Shown here piece by piece: positions 63,978-64,000 of a stretch of 64,000 nt of DNA. The position numbers and the translations under genes were made by a program. The stretch is from Aureibacter tunicatorum (GTDB taxonomy: Bacteria > Bacteroidota > Bacteroidia > Cytophagales > Cyclobacteriaceae): the NCBI RefSeq assembly GCF_036492635.1, contig NZ_AP025305.1:1550001-1614000 (forward strand), given 5' to 3'. The notes under the pieces were generated by a model. That model was not told where the DNA came from and made no database searches. It was given only the letters and a program-made list of their open reading frames with translations. How positions within the stretch are numbered: position 1 is the first letter of the stretch; each line of letters opens with the position of its first letter.

Positions 63978-64000
63978 ATGAGGTTAATAAATACTATTTT

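Overview
The window looks like chromosomal DNA of a free-living, aerobic Bacteroidota bacterium, most likely a member of the Cytophagales (Flammeovirga/Persicobacter/Aureibacter-like). The signs are: low G+C; a secreted protease ending in a type IX secretion (T9SS) sorting domain; SusC-free but typical Bacteroidota families (DUF3857 transglutaminase proteins, DUF4369/TlpA lipoprotein-like thioredoxins, WD40 proteins of the gliding-bacteria type, Y_Y_Y two-component propeller kinases); TAnnTTTG-type promoter elements; and weak Shine-Dalgarno signals. I find 46 protein-coding genes. I see no rRNA, tRNA, CRISPR array, insertion sequence or prophage. This species assignment is inference.

Layout. 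1-3.2 kb: end of a hydroxamate siderophore locus (GNAT-IucA/IucC fusion, cut by the window edge, plus a membrane acyltransferase-like protein). 3.3-10.1 kb: sterol-desaturase-family hydroxylase, K+/H+ antiporter, a DUF4291 gene overlapping an unknown membrane-anchored protein, and a large DUF3857/transglutaminase membrane protein. 10.1-13.3 kb: two adjacent unusual proteins with a PIQ[R/M] N-terminal leader. 13.4-22.3 kb: housekeeping (YdiJ-like D-2-hydroxyacid dehydrogenase, PhoB/PhoR-like pair, 2OG-Fe(II) oxygenase, RluA-family pseudouridine synthase, LMW phosphatase, fructose-1,6-bisphosphatase). 22.4-26.8 kb: a 1260-residue PIQRM-leader protein downstream of an ECF sigma factor. 27-34 kb: EamA transporter, phosphopantetheinyl transferase, WD40 protein, DivIVA protein, FolB, outer-membrane protein, DEAD-box helicase. 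34.1-35.8 kb: a fourth PIQR-leader protein. 36-44 kb: AraC regulator and lipoprotein, groESL, sppA, folK, LpxR-like deacylase. 44.6-48 kb: a tightly packed acyltransferase-gpsA-ung operon. 48-55 kb: envelope lipoproteins, TlpA-like protein, Omp85-type barrel, rlmF. 55.4-60.3 kb: a giant M4 metalloprotease with four LRR modules and a T9SS tail. 60.4-64 kb: a LuxR-type two-component system.

The most unusual content is the dispersed set of four PIQ[R/M]-leader proteins (10151-11665, 11729-13309, 22392-26174, 34132-35790). Two of them share an approximately 70-residue linker module and a C-terminal domain whose pattern resembles M91 (NleD/HopH-like) zinc-protease effectors, but both lack the HExxH motif. 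The leader resembles that of DUF4157-type proteins found in genomes with extracellular contractile injection systems (eCIS). They could be cargo of such a system encoded elsewhere; no eCIS structural gene is in this window.
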